Shown: piece by piece, positions 52,001 through 60,237 of the stretch | How positions within the stretch are numbered: the first letter of the stretch is position 1 | Layout: every line of letters begins with the position of its first letter | Assembly: GCA_910584865.1 (NCBI GenBank) | Contig: CAJUCE010000010.1 | Span: 30,255 to 94,254, forward strand | From: an uncultured Acetatifactor sp. | GTDB taxonomy: Bacteria; Bacillota; Clostridia; Lachnospirales; Lachnospiraceae | DNA length: 64,000 bases | Direction: 5' to 3' | The notes under the pieces: generated by a model | What the model was told of the DNA's origin: nothing | What the model saw: the letters and a program-made list of their open reading frames with translations, nothing else | Database searches by the model: none | Program-made: the position numbers and the translations under genes

Positions 52001-52603
52001 AACTGGTCACAAGCATGGGAAGGCATAAAGTCTATTTTCGGCGGTATCTGGGACGCCATTCTGTCCGTCTGTAAGGGCGTGATCAATGGCATAACGGGTG
52101 CCGTGAATGTCGTTATCCGTGGACTGAACTGTCTGAAAGTGCCGGACTGGGTGCCGGGAATAGGCGGAATGGGAATAAATATCCCGGAAATCCCACAACT
52201 TGCGGTAGGGTCACGGAATACGCCGGATACTTTCATAGCTGGCGAGAAAGGCCCGGAACTAATCACCAACATGCCGGGCAGGACCGTGTACACGGCAGCC
52301 CAGACCCAGCAGATCATGGAACGCAGCCGGAGTGCGGCGGCTTCCGTGGCAGGAGCGGCAGCGCAGGGCATTCCAGCGCCCATGCCGCAGGTACAGACGG
52401 CCAGAGCGCCGGAAGTGATCGCAGCCGGAGGCGGGGGCGGTTACACCATAACGCTGCATAATTCCCCCACAATCGTGGTGGACGGAAACAGGCCGGACGA
52501 TCTGGACCAGAAACTGGAAGAGAATAACAGGAGACTTTTGCGGGAGTTTGAAGAGGCGGTCCGCAAAAAAGAAGATGACGAAAGGCGGTCTGATTATGAG
52601 TAA
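49037..52603 (+). CDS. Tail tape measure protein
   Basis: 1188 residues from GTG 49037 (GGGGGGTGG region upstream). The N-terminal 200 residues form a Gln/Lys-rich coiled coil. The TP901-type tape-measure core is at about 225-560 (ETALAKVSTIADTQAVPLEK, ILALSNSTGVAATAIAEDVYN split across the motif). Gly-rich and hydrophobic membrane-like helices follow (570-1010). The end (GMGINIPEIPQLAVGSRNTP) is conserved-looking. It sets tail length and may help DNA cross the membrane. Confidence 0.92.
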   Translation: MAGVQKEFELLFKLKAAIGPNFSSTFKTAVDAQKRLADSTKQINSLQSKVDGYQKASSAIERNQGKLSQLTAEHNRLQAELQETVQKKKALQKAMETAETEGNIEDYKRLQSELSATEREYDRLKEKSNGNKNQIQQTTATIEQQKKALDELGQELREAGVNTDNLEGANKRLQSSYDKLKSSQENLKRLNEEQTKIKQNISSTKLQLAGTIGAISTVAAAFYAGPARAAQSYETALAKVSTIADTQAVPLEKFSQEILALSNSTGVAATAIAEDVYNAISAGQASGDAVNFVTNSTMLAKAGFAETSQTLDVLTTILNAYGMSADKVGTVSDMLVQIQNKGKVTVGELSSVMGKIIPTANSYNVSLEQLGATYAIMTSKGIAAAETTTYANSMLNEMGKSGTTADKALRQAAGKGFADLMASGMSLGDVLAILQTEAEKSGKTIADMFGSAEAGKAAVSLLSNGVDGFNASVADMINSTGMTQSAFDKMAGTTENKMAKAKNSITNLGIVLGQNLLPIVGNVADKVAVLVTKVAEFAQENPKLVQTVLKVAAGLAAFKIAGLGAKLGFLHIKSGFTTAKIVLETFKSKAALAQVASAGLVSKLRAAGSGIMSIFGGMGSGLGKVAGLVLKPFSLLGGKLGGILSGLGSVIAKSPLGSIGKFITAGFGKLGGVIAPIGNIFKKVLGPIGKIGSSLLGPLGGIAGKLFPVVGIVTGVITAVQLLRNHFDEVRAAIGRIFGEGGLAVFDKIVAVVTTVGETIKGVFSDGNLGAARDKIEEIFGAKGAAVFDSFINVINSVRSTLSTLVGFITEHIVPVAEQILSVIVTNVIPGILGGIQAAAPVIMQIVQSIADFIAGIMPIIGDFIAGIMPVISEIITFIQTYVLPVIQEVFNFIVAEVLPFIVQGIQTLGSIITTVLSAVLPVVQTVFQTIWSIIQPIMQQILTVVQAVLPAVLSIFQNVFNTIGSIISAVQQVLGGIIQFITGVFTGNWSQAWEGIKSIFGGIWDAILSVCKGVINGITGAVNVVIRGLNCLKVPDWVPGIGGMGINIPEIPQLAVGSRNTPDTFIAGEKGPELITNMPGRTVYTAAQTQQIMERSRSAAASVAGAAAQGIPAPMPQVQTARAPEVIAAGGGGGYTITLHNSPTIVVDGNRPDDLDQKLEENNRRLLREFEEAVRKKEDDERRSDYE

Positions 52604-52817
52604 GGACAAGACCTATACCACAATCCAGGGGGACATGTGGGACAAAATAGCCCATGAGCAGATGGGCAGCACCCTGTATATGGATAAACTGGTCAAGGCG
52701 AATATCAGACATGCCGCAACCTTTGTTTTCCCTGCCGGAGTGGTTTTGACCATTCCGGCGGTGGAAGACGAACCCAGTATACAGCTGCCGCCATGGCAAA
52801 GGGGGATTTTAGAATGA
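52596..52817 (+). CDS. Tail protein X (P2 gpX, LysM-like)
   Basis: 73 residues from ATG 52596, overlapping the tape measure end. YTTIQGDMWDKIAHEQMGST and TFVFPAGVVLTIPAVEDE fit the tail protein X family, a single LysM-like domain at the tail-baseplate junction. Its stop overlaps the gpD-like start. Confidence 0.85.
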   Translation: MSKDKTYTTIQGDMWDKIAHEQMGSTLYMDKLVKANIRHAATFVFPAGVVLTIPAVEDEPSIQLPPWQRGILE

Positions 52818-54103
52818 GTGAAGCCCGCCGGGTGGAATTAAGGCTGGAATTTCTTAACATTGACGTGCCGGACGATCTGGCACGTCATTTACTGAAAGCC
52901 AGCTACACGGATAACGAAGAGGACAGCGCAGATGATTTCCAGATGGAGTATGATGACATGGAAAGAAATCTGAACGGCGCATGGCTGGAAGTAAAGCCGA
53001 CAATCGTTAAAAGCACCAAACAGGTACAAAAGCAGGTAGCACAGACGGAAGTTATTAACTATGTGGTAAAGCGTGGGGACACACTTTCCGCAATCGCCCT
53101 GCGGTATCTGGGGAAGGCTTCAAAATACCCCCAGATTGCCCAGGAAAACGGCATAAAGAACCCGGATTTGATTTTCCCCGGCCAGGTTTTCCGTATCACC
53201 ACAGGGGGGCAGGTTTCCACAACGGTGACAGAGGTACAGGAGACAACCACAATGGTGTCCCAGCCCCGCATGGTGAAAGTCACGCTGGTGCAAAAGAACT
53301 GGAACGACACCGGGAAAAACGGGGTGCTGGAATGCGGGACGTTTGAAATTGACAGTGTGGACATTTCCGGGCCGCCTTTAAAAACGGCGCTGAAAAGCAC
53401 GTCAATCCCCTATACGTCCACTTTCCGCATGATGAAGAAATCCCGGAACTGGGAGAAAAACAGCCTGCGGGCGATAGGGCAGCAGATTGCCAGCGAAGCG
53501 GGGTTTAATTTCCTGTATGAGTGCAGCGACAACCCGGAATATGACAAAAAAGAGCAGGTACAGCAGTCTGACATACGATTTTTGCAGGATTTATGCCATG
53601 CAGAGGGGAAGGCGCTGAAAGTTACGAAAATGACCATTGTTATTTTCGACAAGCAGGAATATGACACGAAACCCGTATCCAAAGTGATCACATACGGCAG
53701 CAGTGATATTATTTCCTTCCGCATGGGCACGAACCTAAAGGACGCAGCATATACAAGCTGTCATGTGTCCTATACCAACACGGAGAAAAAACAGACCATT
53801 GAATATACATACACCCCGGACAGCATGACAGGGACCGGCCAGGTGCTGGAAATCAATGAGAGGGTGGCCAACACCGAAGAGGCAAAGCGCCTGGCAATGA
53901 AGCGCCTGCGGGAAAAGAATGCCCAGGAATTTACATGTAGTTTCAAGATGACGGGAGACGTTCAGCTGGTGGCGGGTATCGTGGTAAGGCTGCAAGGCTT
54001 CCAGCAGTTTGATAAAAAATACAGGGTCAAGAGTGCGAAGCATAGCCTAACAGGCGGATACACCACGGACATTGACCTGGTGCAGATTTTGGAGGGCTAT
54101 TGA
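52814..54103 (+). CDS. gpD-like baseplate hub/late control protein with internal LysM domain
   Basis: 429 residues from ATG 52814. The P2 gpD-like hub fold is split by an inserted LysM domain at about residues 84-136 (YVVKRGDTLSAIALRYLGKA, LIFPGQVFRI). The hub domain continues with SIPYTSTFRMMKKSRNWEKN and LRAIGQQIASEAGFNFLYEC. The fusion is unusual for gpD proper and resembles XkdQ-type hubs. ATGA overlaps tie it to X and V. Confidence 0.85.
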   Translation: MSEARRVELRLEFLNIDVPDDLARHLLKASYTDNEEDSADDFQMEYDDMERNLNGAWLEVKPTIVKSTKQVQKQVAQTEVINYVVKRGDTLSAIALRYLGKASKYPQIAQENGIKNPDLIFPGQVFRITTGGQVSTTVTEVQETTTMVSQPRMVKVTLVQKNWNDTGKNGVLECGTFEIDSVDISGPPLKTALKSTSIPYTSTFRMMKKSRNWEKNSLRAIGQQIASEAGFNFLYECSDNPEYDKKEQVQQSDIRFLQDLCHAEGKALKVTKMTIVIFDKQEYDTKPVSKVITYGSSDIISFRMGTNLKDAAYTSCHVSYTNTEKKQTIEYTYTPDSMTGTGQVLEINERVANTEEAKRLAMKRLREKNAQEFTCSFKMTGDVQLVAGIVVRLQGFQQFDKKYRVKSAKHSLTGGYTTDIDLVQILEGY

Positions 54104-54426
54104 TGACGGCGCAGAAGGAAAAAGACATTTTAGAGGTTTTAAAGAAGATCATACGGATAGGCACCGTACACGCTTATGACGCCAGCACACGCATGGCCAG
54201 GGTCAAGTTTGACAACCTGGGGGGTATCATATCCCCGCCCATTAAGGTGCTGACACGTCCCAGGGCGGTGGTGCCTGGGGAAAAAGAAAAGACGGGAAAT
54301 AAGACGGACAAAGCGGACGGCCATTTCCACGCCGCCTATGTGACGGACTGGAACCCCAAAATAAATGACCAGGTGCTGTGCCTGTATTACCCGGACGGGG
54401 ACGGATACGTTTTGGGGGAGGTGTAG
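54103..54426 (+). CDS. Baseplate assembly protein V-like (short)
   Basis: 107 residues from ATG 54103, overlapping the previous stop. An OB-fold pattern (IGTVHAYDASTRMARVKFDN, NDQVLCLYYPDGDGYVLGEV) matches the N-terminal domain of P2 gpV/gp5-type spikes; the C-terminal spike helix is absent, so the membrane-piercing tip may be another protein. Confidence 0.75.
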   Translation: MTAQKEKDILEVLKKIIRIGTVHAYDASTRMARVKFDNLGGIISPPIKVLTRPRAVVPGEKEKTGNKTDKADGHFHAAYVTDWNPKINDQVLCLYYPDGDGYVLGEV

Positions 54427-54429
54427 AAC

Positions 54430-54831
54430 GTGGCAAAAATAGGGACGTTTGGAGGGCTTTCTTTTGCGGTGTCCTCTAACAAGGTTAGTACATTTGACGA
54501 TCTGAAATGGGACACTTCCGCCGCATACGCAACCCATGACAGGCATTTACAGCCGGACCTTTTGGAATTTCTGGGGCCGGACCCCGAACAGATCACGTTC
54601 AAGATGAAGTTCAGCGTATTTTTGGGGGTAAACCCTTTAAAATCGGTGAATGACCTGCGGCGCATGGTCCGGGAAGGCACGGCGGAACGCCTGGTGATAG
54701 GCGGCAGGGTGTACGGTGATTATAAATGGGCAATCACCAAAGTGTCCAGCGCCATGAAAACATTTGATAACCGGGGGAACTGCTGGGCGGCGGAAGTGAC
54801 CGTGACGCTGAAAGAATACGGGAGAAGGTGA
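54430..54831 (+). CDS. P2 gpU-like tail protein
   Basis: 133 residues from GTG 54430. IGTFGGLSFAVSSNKVSTFD, LEFLGPDPEQITFKMKFSV and EVTVTLKEYGRR at the end match the P2 gpU family closely. Its place among baseplate genes, not next to the tape measure, differs from P2 order. Confidence 0.85.
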   Translation: MAKIGTFGGLSFAVSSNKVSTFDDLKWDTSAAYATHDRHLQPDLLEFLGPDPEQITFKMKFSVFLGVNPLKSVNDLRRMVREGTAERLVIGGRVYGDYKWAITKVSSAMKTFDNRGNCWAAEVTVTLKEYGRR

Positions 54832-54835
54832 CAGT

Positions 54836-55165
54836 ATGGAGGTTTTAAGGGGTGACGGGAAACTGCTGGAAAACATTGACCTGGACCCGCCGAACAAACA
54901 CCAGGAAGTATTGCGCAACATTGCCATTATTCTGGATACCGTGGCAGGGTCCGTCCCCATGGTGCGGGGCCTGGGGGCAGATGGGCCGTTCCGTGGCCGC
55001 CCGCTGAATGTGATCGAAAATGAGATCGTGGCGCATGTGTATGACCAGATCGAAAGGTATGAGCCACGGGCGATTATAGCGCATGTGACAGTTGAGGCAG
55101 ACCACGCCACGGGGCAGCTGATACCTACAGTAGAAATAGAGGGGGTGCGGGAAGATGGATACTAA
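54836..55165 (+). CDS. gp25/gpW-like baseplate wedge protein
   Basis: 109 residues. NKHQEVLRNIAIILDTVAGS, then VPMVRGLGADGPFRGRPLN and YEPRAIIAHVTVEAD match the GPW/gp25 lysozyme-like wedge family. It overlaps gene J by 11 bases, as in P2 W-J-I order. Confidence 0.85.
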   Translation: MEVLRGDGKLLENIDLDPPNKHQEVLRNIAIILDTVAGSVPMVRGLGADGPFRGRPLNVIENEIVAHVYDQIERYEPRAIIAHVTVEADHATGQLIPTVEIEGVREDGY

Positions 55166-56300
55166 AATACAATACCCGGAAATTGAGTTCGTGGAAACGG
55201 ACGTGGAAACGATAGAAAACAGCATGATCGCCCTTTTTGAATTGATGTATGAACAGGAGACGGGGAAAAAGAAAAAAGTATATCCGGCGTCCCCGGAAAG
55301 GCTTTTTATCTCCTGGGCCGCCGCCGTGATCGTACAGCAAAGAATTTTAATCAATGAGACGGCAAAAAAGAACGTTCCCAGGTATGCAGAAGGGAAATAT
55401 CTGGACAGCCTGGCGGAACTTTTCAAGGATACCCCCCGCCTGCCTGCTTCCCCGGCCATAGCTGTTTTTCGGTGCCACATATCGGAGGCGCAGCCCCAGA
55501 GCGTCATTGTCAAGGCGGGCACAAGGATAAGTTTTGACAGCAATATCATATTTGCCACGGTGGAAGATTTGGAGATCAAGGCCGGGGAAACCTACGGGGA
55601 CGTAAACGGCCAGTGCCTGACGCCTGGGAAAGCCGGAAATGATCTGGCAATAGGGCAGGTGAAAGAGATCATGGACACCTACGATTATTTTTTCAAGATA
55701 GAGAACATCACCCGGACCGTGGGAGGGGCGGACGAAGAGACGGACGCCAGCTATTATGAACGCCTGCGGGAGAGCATGGAGAGTTTTTCCACGGCGGGGC
55801 CGATAGGGGGATATATATACCACGTCAAAAAGGTGTCCCCGGCCATAGCGGACGTGACGGCCACAAGCCCGGAAGCAGGCGTGGTGGATATTAGAATATT
55901 ACTGCAAGACGGGAAACTGCCCACGGACGCCGTGATCAGCCAGGTGGAAGAGGCATTGAACACAAGCGAGGTAAGACCGCTTACAGATAAAGTGACAGTA
56001 TCAAAACCCATAGAAAGCCCGTTTGAGGTTGACGTGACCTATTACATACCACGGTACAGCCAGGCCAGCAGCAAGATCATTGAGGGGGCGGCGAAGGAGG
56101 CAGTAAAGAACTATATCACATGGCAGACCGCCAAAATGGGCCGGGACATAAACCCTTCCCAGCTTAACAGTATGCTGATGGCGGCAGGCGTGAAGCGTGT
56201 GGAGATCAGAAAGCCCGCCTTTGCGGTGGTGCCGGAAACCTATGTGGCCAGGCTGGAAGGGCAGCAGGTAGTGATGAATGGGGGGATTGAAGATGAATGA
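55155..56300 (+). CDS. Baseplate J-like protein
   Basis: 381 residues. SWAAAVIVQQRILINETAKK, YLDSLAELFKDTPRLPASPA, ADEETDASYYERLRESMESF (from GGADEET) and GGYIYHVKKVSPAIADVTAT are standard gpJ features. It forms the outer baseplate wedge. It overlaps W and the gpI-like gene by 8-11 bases. Confidence 0.9.
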   Translation: MDTKIQYPEIEFVETDVETIENSMIALFELMYEQETGKKKKVYPASPERLFISWAAAVIVQQRILINETAKKNVPRYAEGKYLDSLAELFKDTPRLPASPAIAVFRCHISEAQPQSVIVKAGTRISFDSNIIFATVEDLEIKAGETYGDVNGQCLTPGKAGNDLAIGQVKEIMDTYDYFFKIENITRTVGGADEETDASYYERLRESMESFSTAGPIGGYIYHVKKVSPAIADVTATSPEAGVVDIRILLQDGKLPTDAVISQVEEALNTSEVRPLTDKVTVSKPIESPFEVDVTYYIPRYSQASSKIIEGAAKEAVKNYITWQTAKMGRDINPSQLNSMLMAAGVKRVEIRKPAFAVVPETYVARLEGQQVVMNGGIEDE

Positions 56301-57291
56301 CATATACAGCACGGATTTTTCCGAATTTCTCCCCGGCGCATTAAGGCATGACCCAAAAATGATTGCGCTGGCCAGGACGCTGACGGACCAGCTGCTGACA
56401 GTTAGCGGCAATATGGATAATGTGCTGATCTACTCCCGATTTGAAGAACTGCCGGAAGACCTGGTGGACATACTGGCATACGATATGCACGTTGACTGGT
56501 ACGATTACAGTTACCCGCTACAGGTAAAGCGGGACATGGTAAAGAACAGCGTAAAGGTTCACAAAAAAATGGGCACAAAATACGCTATGGAAACAGCCCT
56601 GGGGAGTATATGGCCCAAAAGCGAAGTAGAAGAGTGGTTTAACTATGGAGGGGAGCCACACCATTTCCGTGTTGTCTGTGACGTGACAGAGGACCGCATA
56701 ACGGCCAGTTTGGCCCAGCTGGTGAAAGCCATACGAATGTATAAACGCCTGTCTTCCCATTTGGACGGCATTGTATACCAGACAAGAATAGACTGCATTA
56801 TCAGAACGCATACGGACTATATCGTCTATAAAACGCCTGTGACCGGGCGGCTGAATGCGGGGACATATCCATACAGAAATATAAAAGGCGGCATGGCAGG
56901 TGCCGCCATTATTGTGGGCACGGAGGCGGCAGGCTTTATTTTTTCTGTGCCGCAGGCCGGAACCATACCGCAGCGCAATGTTATTTTTCGGGGGAATGAG
57001 GCCCATATAACGGCGGAAACGGCCCTGGAAATCGTAAAGTACAGAAATGTGCCTGCGGGGGTCACGGAGGCCGGGAAGATACCCCAGAGAAGCGCCAGGG
57101 GCGGCAGCGCTGACACGGAGATCATGGCGCAGACCCAGGCAGAGGGAAGCACCTACACCGTGCCCATTGCGGGGACAGTGCCGGGCCGGAATATCCAGCA
57201 GCAGACAGCGGGCGGGAATGTTTCTGGGCGGGCAGAGGGCACGGGGTTTAAATACAATACAAAACTGTGCGGAAGTCCCCGGAGACTATAG
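56293..57291 (+). CDS. Tail protein I-like, with C-terminal repeat extension
   Basis: 332 residues from ATG 56293 (GGGGGGATTGAAG upstream). The gpI core (about residues 1-165) includes LPEDLVDILAYDMHVDWYDY, PLQVKRDMVKNSVKVHKKMG and GTKYAMETALGSIWP. The extra 165 residues contain degenerate repeats (AGTIPQRNVIFRG, AGKIPQRSARGG, AGTVPGRNIQQQT) that may bind a fibre. P2 gpI is about 175 residues, so the extension is notable. Confidence 0.85.
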   Translation: MNDIYSTDFSEFLPGALRHDPKMIALARTLTDQLLTVSGNMDNVLIYSRFEELPEDLVDILAYDMHVDWYDYSYPLQVKRDMVKNSVKVHKKMGTKYAMETALGSIWPKSEVEEWFNYGGEPHHFRVVCDVTEDRITASLAQLVKAIRMYKRLSSHLDGIVYQTRIDCIIRTHTDYIVYKTPVTGRLNAGTYPYRNIKGGMAGAAIIVGTEAAGFIFSVPQAGTIPQRNVIFRGNEAHITAETALEIVKYRNVPAGVTEAGKIPQRSARGGSADTEIMAQTQAEGSTYTVPIAGTVPGRNIQQQTAGGNVSGRAEGTGFKYNTKLCGSPRRL

Positions 57292-57309
57292 GGAAAGGAG
57301 GAAACCACC

Positions 57310-57621
57310 ATGTTGACACCGCAGGCATTTGCCGATTTACAGGTTTTTCTTGATGACGTGATTTCTTATGCCGCCGTCACGATAGACGGGAAAACGGAGA
57401 AATACCCGATTTACCGCCGGGAACACCTGGAAGACGGACATACTGCTATATTTATCCAGATCACCCCGGAAAATGCGGCGGGTATGACTGTCCAGGAGGT
57501 ACAGCTTTTCAACAAAAATAACCAGCCGTGGGCAGTCAAGGCGGAAAAAATCCCGCTGGAAGAGGTACAGGAAGGAGTGCTGTATCGCTTCACATTCAAA
57601 TTTTTGGAAGAGGAGGTGTAA
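57310..57621 (+). CDS. Hypothetical tail-end protein
   Basis: 103 residues with GGAAAGGAGG upstream. The beta-rich pattern (VISYAAVTIDGKTEKYPIYR, AAGMTVQEVQLFNKNNQPWA) suggests a tail or fibre-attachment domain. It lies between gpI and the fibre-like genes. No family is recognised. Confidence 0.65.
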   Translation: MLTPQAFADLQVFLDDVISYAAVTIDGKTEKYPIYRREHLEDGHTAIFIQITPENAAGMTVQEVQLFNKNNQPWAVKAEKIPLEEVQEGVLYRFTFKFLEEEV

Positions 57622-57624
57622 AAA

Positions 57625-58125
57625 ATGTATGTAGAACAGATATGGCTTGACCATGTGACGGAGTTTGAAAACCGATACCGGGAACAAACGAACCCGGACG
57701 GGACGATCACCCACCTTCCTGTGGAAGGGACAGTGATACAGCAGGGGACCCCGCAGAACGGGAAAAATTTCAACCACCTGGAATGCGGGGTTTCGGAAGC
57801 CCACGCACTGGCTGGCCTGCTGATGATCTCACGCATACACCAGGCCCAGAAGCTGGACGATCTGGCCGGGGAGACAATCCAGGTGACACTGACCAATACG
57901 GAAACATACCCGTTCAATACCAGCCAGAAAACCGTGGCGCTGGGCATAAACCGGAATAATGTCAATTATACCGTGCAGGCGGAGATTGTTTCCGTGTCCG
58001 GGGGCTTTGTGAACGGGGTGGAGATCACGGACAAACTGGTCAACGGCTTTAAGGTAAAGTTTACCGGGAGCGCCAGGGAGGCAGTCATTAAATTATTTGT
58101 GAAAGGGGGCTTTTACAGTGGCTAA
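57625..58125 (+). CDS. Hypothetical tail-fibre-region protein
   Basis: 166 residues. The N-terminus YVEQIWLDHVTEFENRYREQ, then TVIQQGTPQNGKNFNHLECG resembles the N-terminal attachment part of phage tail fibres or appendages in Lachnospiraceae phages. The rest is beta-rich. It may link the variable protein downstream to the baseplate (inference). Confidence 0.65.
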   Translation: MYVEQIWLDHVTEFENRYREQTNPDGTITHLPVEGTVIQQGTPQNGKNFNHLECGVSEAHALAGLLMISRIHQAQKLDDLAGETIQVTLTNTETYPFNTSQKTVALGINRNNVNYTVQAEIVSVSGGFVNGVEITDKLVNGFKVKFTGSAREAVIKLFVKGGFYSG

Positions 58126-58285
58126 TATCCACATTAAAACCGAAGAGCGCAGGCAGCGGGAAGCGGCTGTACTGCGGTCCTATGGAGTGGCAGGCAGGGG
58201 GACCCCGGAGCAGCGGGAGGCCGCCGCCATTATTGCGGCCAGAAGCCGTGAAATCATGAAGGGAGGAAACAGGAATGGCAAATAA
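58118..58285 (+). CDS. 55-residue charged protein
   Basis: GTG 58118 with GAAAGGGGG upstream encodes MANIHIKTEERRQREAAVLR, then SYGVAGRGTPEQREAAAIIA. It overlaps the preceding stop by 8 bases and the following start by 11 bases, so coupled translation is likely. It is helical and basic, with unknown function. Confidence 0.6.
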   Translation: MANIHIKTEERRQREAAVLRSYGVAGRGTPEQREAAAIIAARSREIMKGGNRNGK

Positions 58286-58631
58286 AATCAAGGTAGTGGA
58301 AAAGACGCCCGGCATTCACCTGGGGTATTCCGTAACCAGTGAAAGAATTACCTTCACTTATGGCGAAGATGAACTGACCGTGAAGGTATCCGCAAAGGAG
58401 CGGGACGAAGAAAATATGATTGACATTTGCCTGGACGCTGACGGGGGCTTGATCAACGGCGTGGCCGAAAAGTCCCGGAAGTATGCCGCCCAGGTGGTCA
58501 TACCGCCCCGCCGTTATGTAGAACAGGAGAGCGAACAGCGCAATGAGGACGGGGAAACGGTCATGGTCCCGGTTCCCGTGCCGTTTGACATGGCGCTTTG
58601 TACGCTGATTTTATGGGGAATGGAGGAATAA
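58275..58631 (+). CDS. Hypothetical protein upstream of the DGR target
   Basis: 118 residues (GGGAGGAAACAGG upstream). Beta-rich start (GIHLGYSVTSERITFTYGED) and a Pro/Val segment (PPRRYVEQESEQRNEDGETV). It is 3 bases before the variable protein gene. A chaperone or adaptor role for that protein is possible but only positional. Confidence 0.55.
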   Translation: MANKIKVVEKTPGIHLGYSVTSERITFTYGEDELTVKVSAKERDEENMIDICLDADGGLINGVAEKSRKYAAQVVIPPRRYVEQESEQRNEDGETVMVPVPVPFDMALCTLILWGMEE

Positions 58632-58634
58632 TAC

Positions 58635-59702
58635 ATGCAGAATTTTGATGATCTGGCCCTGGCGGTGGCGTCTTTTGGGCCGAATAACAAGGTTATTTTT
58701 GATGATCTGGGCCTGCCCTCTATCATGGTAGGGGTGCCCAAAATGACATATGCGGACATTATCACGGGCGGGACCCAGGAAACGCTGCCCTGGTGGATTG
58801 TGGACGGCGTGGAAAAGGAAGTGATCTGGGTATCTAAGTACCCGAACATTATCAAGCATGAGCGGGCGTATTCTCTTCCCATGGTGGACCCGAAAGCAAG
58901 CCTGGATTTTGACGCCGCCCTGGCCGCCTGCCGGAAAAAGGGGAACGGCTGGCACCTTAACCAGAACGGGGTTTTTGCGGCGCTGACCCTGTGGAGCCAG
59001 AAAAACAAGACAGTCCCCCGTGGCAATACTAATTATGGCAAGTGCTATACACACGCCCATGAAAGAGGCATTACCACCTATAAATACCAGAACTATGACG
59101 GAGGCAGGACAGCCACGGGCAGCGGCCCCACAACCTGGTATCATGACCATAGCCCGGCGGGCATTGCTGATCTGTGCGGGAATGTGTGGGAGTGGGTGGC
59201 AGGTTTCCGCCTGTATAACGGGGAAATCCAGATCATACCCTATGGCAATTCCATGAAGTCCACCTGTAGCATGGCGGCGGGGTCTACGGAGTGGAAGGCA
59301 ATCAAGCCGGACGGTTCCCTGGTGGCACCCGGAACGGCGGGAACCCTTAAAGTGGACCTTAAGACGGCAGGCGGAGCGCCGCAGATCGGAATATCCCTGA
59401 CGAATGTTTCAAGCGGTGATCAGTGGCCGTCCCTGCCCTTCAATGACCTGGCGGCGGCGTCCGGGGTAAGCATTCCGAAAATTTTGATCGCAATGGGAAT
59501 GTTCCCGGAAAGCAGCGCTACATACGGCGGAGATCGTTTCTATGCGAGGAATGACGGGGAACGGCTGCCGTTCCGGGGGTCGAGTTTCAGCGACACTTCC
59601 GACGCCGGGGCGTCCGCTGTCAGGCTGGGCTACCCCCGTTCTTACGTCAATGTGAGCATTGGTTTCCGTTCCGCTTATGCCGAACTGCAAACGGAAGACT
59701 GA
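58635..59702 (+). CDS. DGR variable protein, tail-end receptor-binding candidate (CLec/FGE-sulfatase fold)
   Basis: 355 residues. The N-terminal 90 residues are a probable attachment domain. The CLec/FGE-sulfatase-like domain follows (ALAACRKKGNGWHLNQNG, YHDHSPAGIADLCGNVWEWV, AGFRLYNGEIQIIPYGNS). The C-terminal LPFRGSSFSDTSDAGASAVR ... IGFRSAYAELQTED contains variable repeat VR1 (59567-59676). DGR-mutated CLec domains place the variable residues on the ligand-binding face, as in Bordetella phage Mtd. Location at the end of the baseplate/fibre genes makes receptor binding the best inference. Confidence 0.92.
   Translation: MQNFDDLALAVASFGPNNKVIFDDLGLPSIMVGVPKMTYADIITGGTQETLPWWIVDGVEKEVIWVSKYPNIIKHERAYSLPMVDPKASLDFDAALAACRKKGNGWHLNQNGVFAALTLWSQKNKTVPRGNTNYGKCYTHAHERGITTYKYQNYDGGRTATGSGPTTWYHDHSPAGIADLCGNVWEWVAGFRLYNGEIQIIPYGNSMKSTCSMAAGSTEWKAIKPDGSLVAPGTAGTLKVDLKTAGGAPQIGISLTNVSSGDQWPSLPFNDLAAASGVSIPKILIAMGMFPESSATYGGDRFYARNDGERLPFRGSSFSDTSDAGASAVRLGYPRSYVNVSIGFRSAYAELQTED
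59567..59676 (+). repeat. DGR variable repeat VR1
   Basis: This 110-bp segment aligns without gaps to the template 60288-60397. Nine differences are at template adenines (60311, 60313, 60322, 60344, 60349, 60350, 60352, 60364, 60377). One further difference is T to G at template 60345 (59624 here), next to a mutated adenine. Resulting codons change Asn to Ser, Asp, Asp, Arg, Gly, Tyr, Tyr and Ser. Confidence 0.96.
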
Positions 59703-59708
59703 TAAACT

Positions 59709-59743
59709 GTGTGGGCTTGCGGTAGCAAGTCCCACACTTTTTT
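59709..59743 (+). promoter_or_regulatory. Post-VR1 hairpin (target-recognition cruciform and/or terminator)
   Basis: GTGTGGGCTTGC (59709-59720), loop GGTA, and GCAAG-T-CCCACAC (59725-59737) form a 12-bp stem with one bulge and a 4-nt loop, then six T. It lies 32 bases after VR1. A short-loop hairpin behind VR is a known cis element for DGR retrohoming; the T run means it may also terminate transcription. Confidence 0.8.
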
Positions 59744-59766
59744 AAAACAGTAAAAAGGAATAAAAA

Positions 59767-60237
59767 ATGGAGAAGCAAAACGCAGCGCCGAAGGCCCCAG
59801 GGGAACAACAGCTGGACGGCATAGGAAATAATGCCAAAACAGAAGACTTCCGCATGAAAAATAAGGTGTATGAAATTATCAAGTACGGAAATATTGCGCT
59901 GAAAGATTTTCCAAAGTATGAGCGGGCAACGCTGGCCCGTGAAATCCGGCAGTCCATGTATACCATATTGCGCCTGGTGATCACCCTGGAAAACAAGCAC
60001 TATAAAAAGACCACGCTGGGAGAACTGGACACGGAAGTGGACGTACTGCGGCATTTCATACGCCTGGCGGCAGATGAAGAAATGTACCCGGATAAAAGAC
60101 CGTGCCTGCCCATGCGGAAATATGAGAACTGGGCGAAGTTAATCAACCACCTGGGCGGCCAGATCGGGAACTATGAAAAGTACGTCAATGGGGAGGCAAG
60201 CAAGGAACAAAATAAAGGTAAAAAGGGCAGCCAGTAA
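59767..60237 (+). CDS. avd: Avd-like accessory variability determinant
   Basis: 156 residues. After a 30-residue polar leader the protein is four helices: YEIIKYGNIALKDFPKYERA, TLAREIRQSMYTILRLVITL, TLGELDTEVDVLRHFIRLAA and LPMRKYENWAKLINHLGGQI, the four-helix bundle (S23/Avd) family. In BPP-1, Avd forms a pentamer that binds the RT and the template RNA and is needed for mutagenic homing. It sits between variable protein and template, the classical gene order. Confidence 0.92.
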   Translation: MEKQNAAPKAPGEQQLDGIGNNAKTEDFRMKNKVYEIIKYGNIALKDFPKYERATLAREIRQSMYTILRLVITLENKHYKKTTLGELDTEVDVLRHFIRLAADEEMYPDKRPCLPMRKYENWAKLINHLGGQIGNYEKYVNGEASKEQNKGKKGSQ

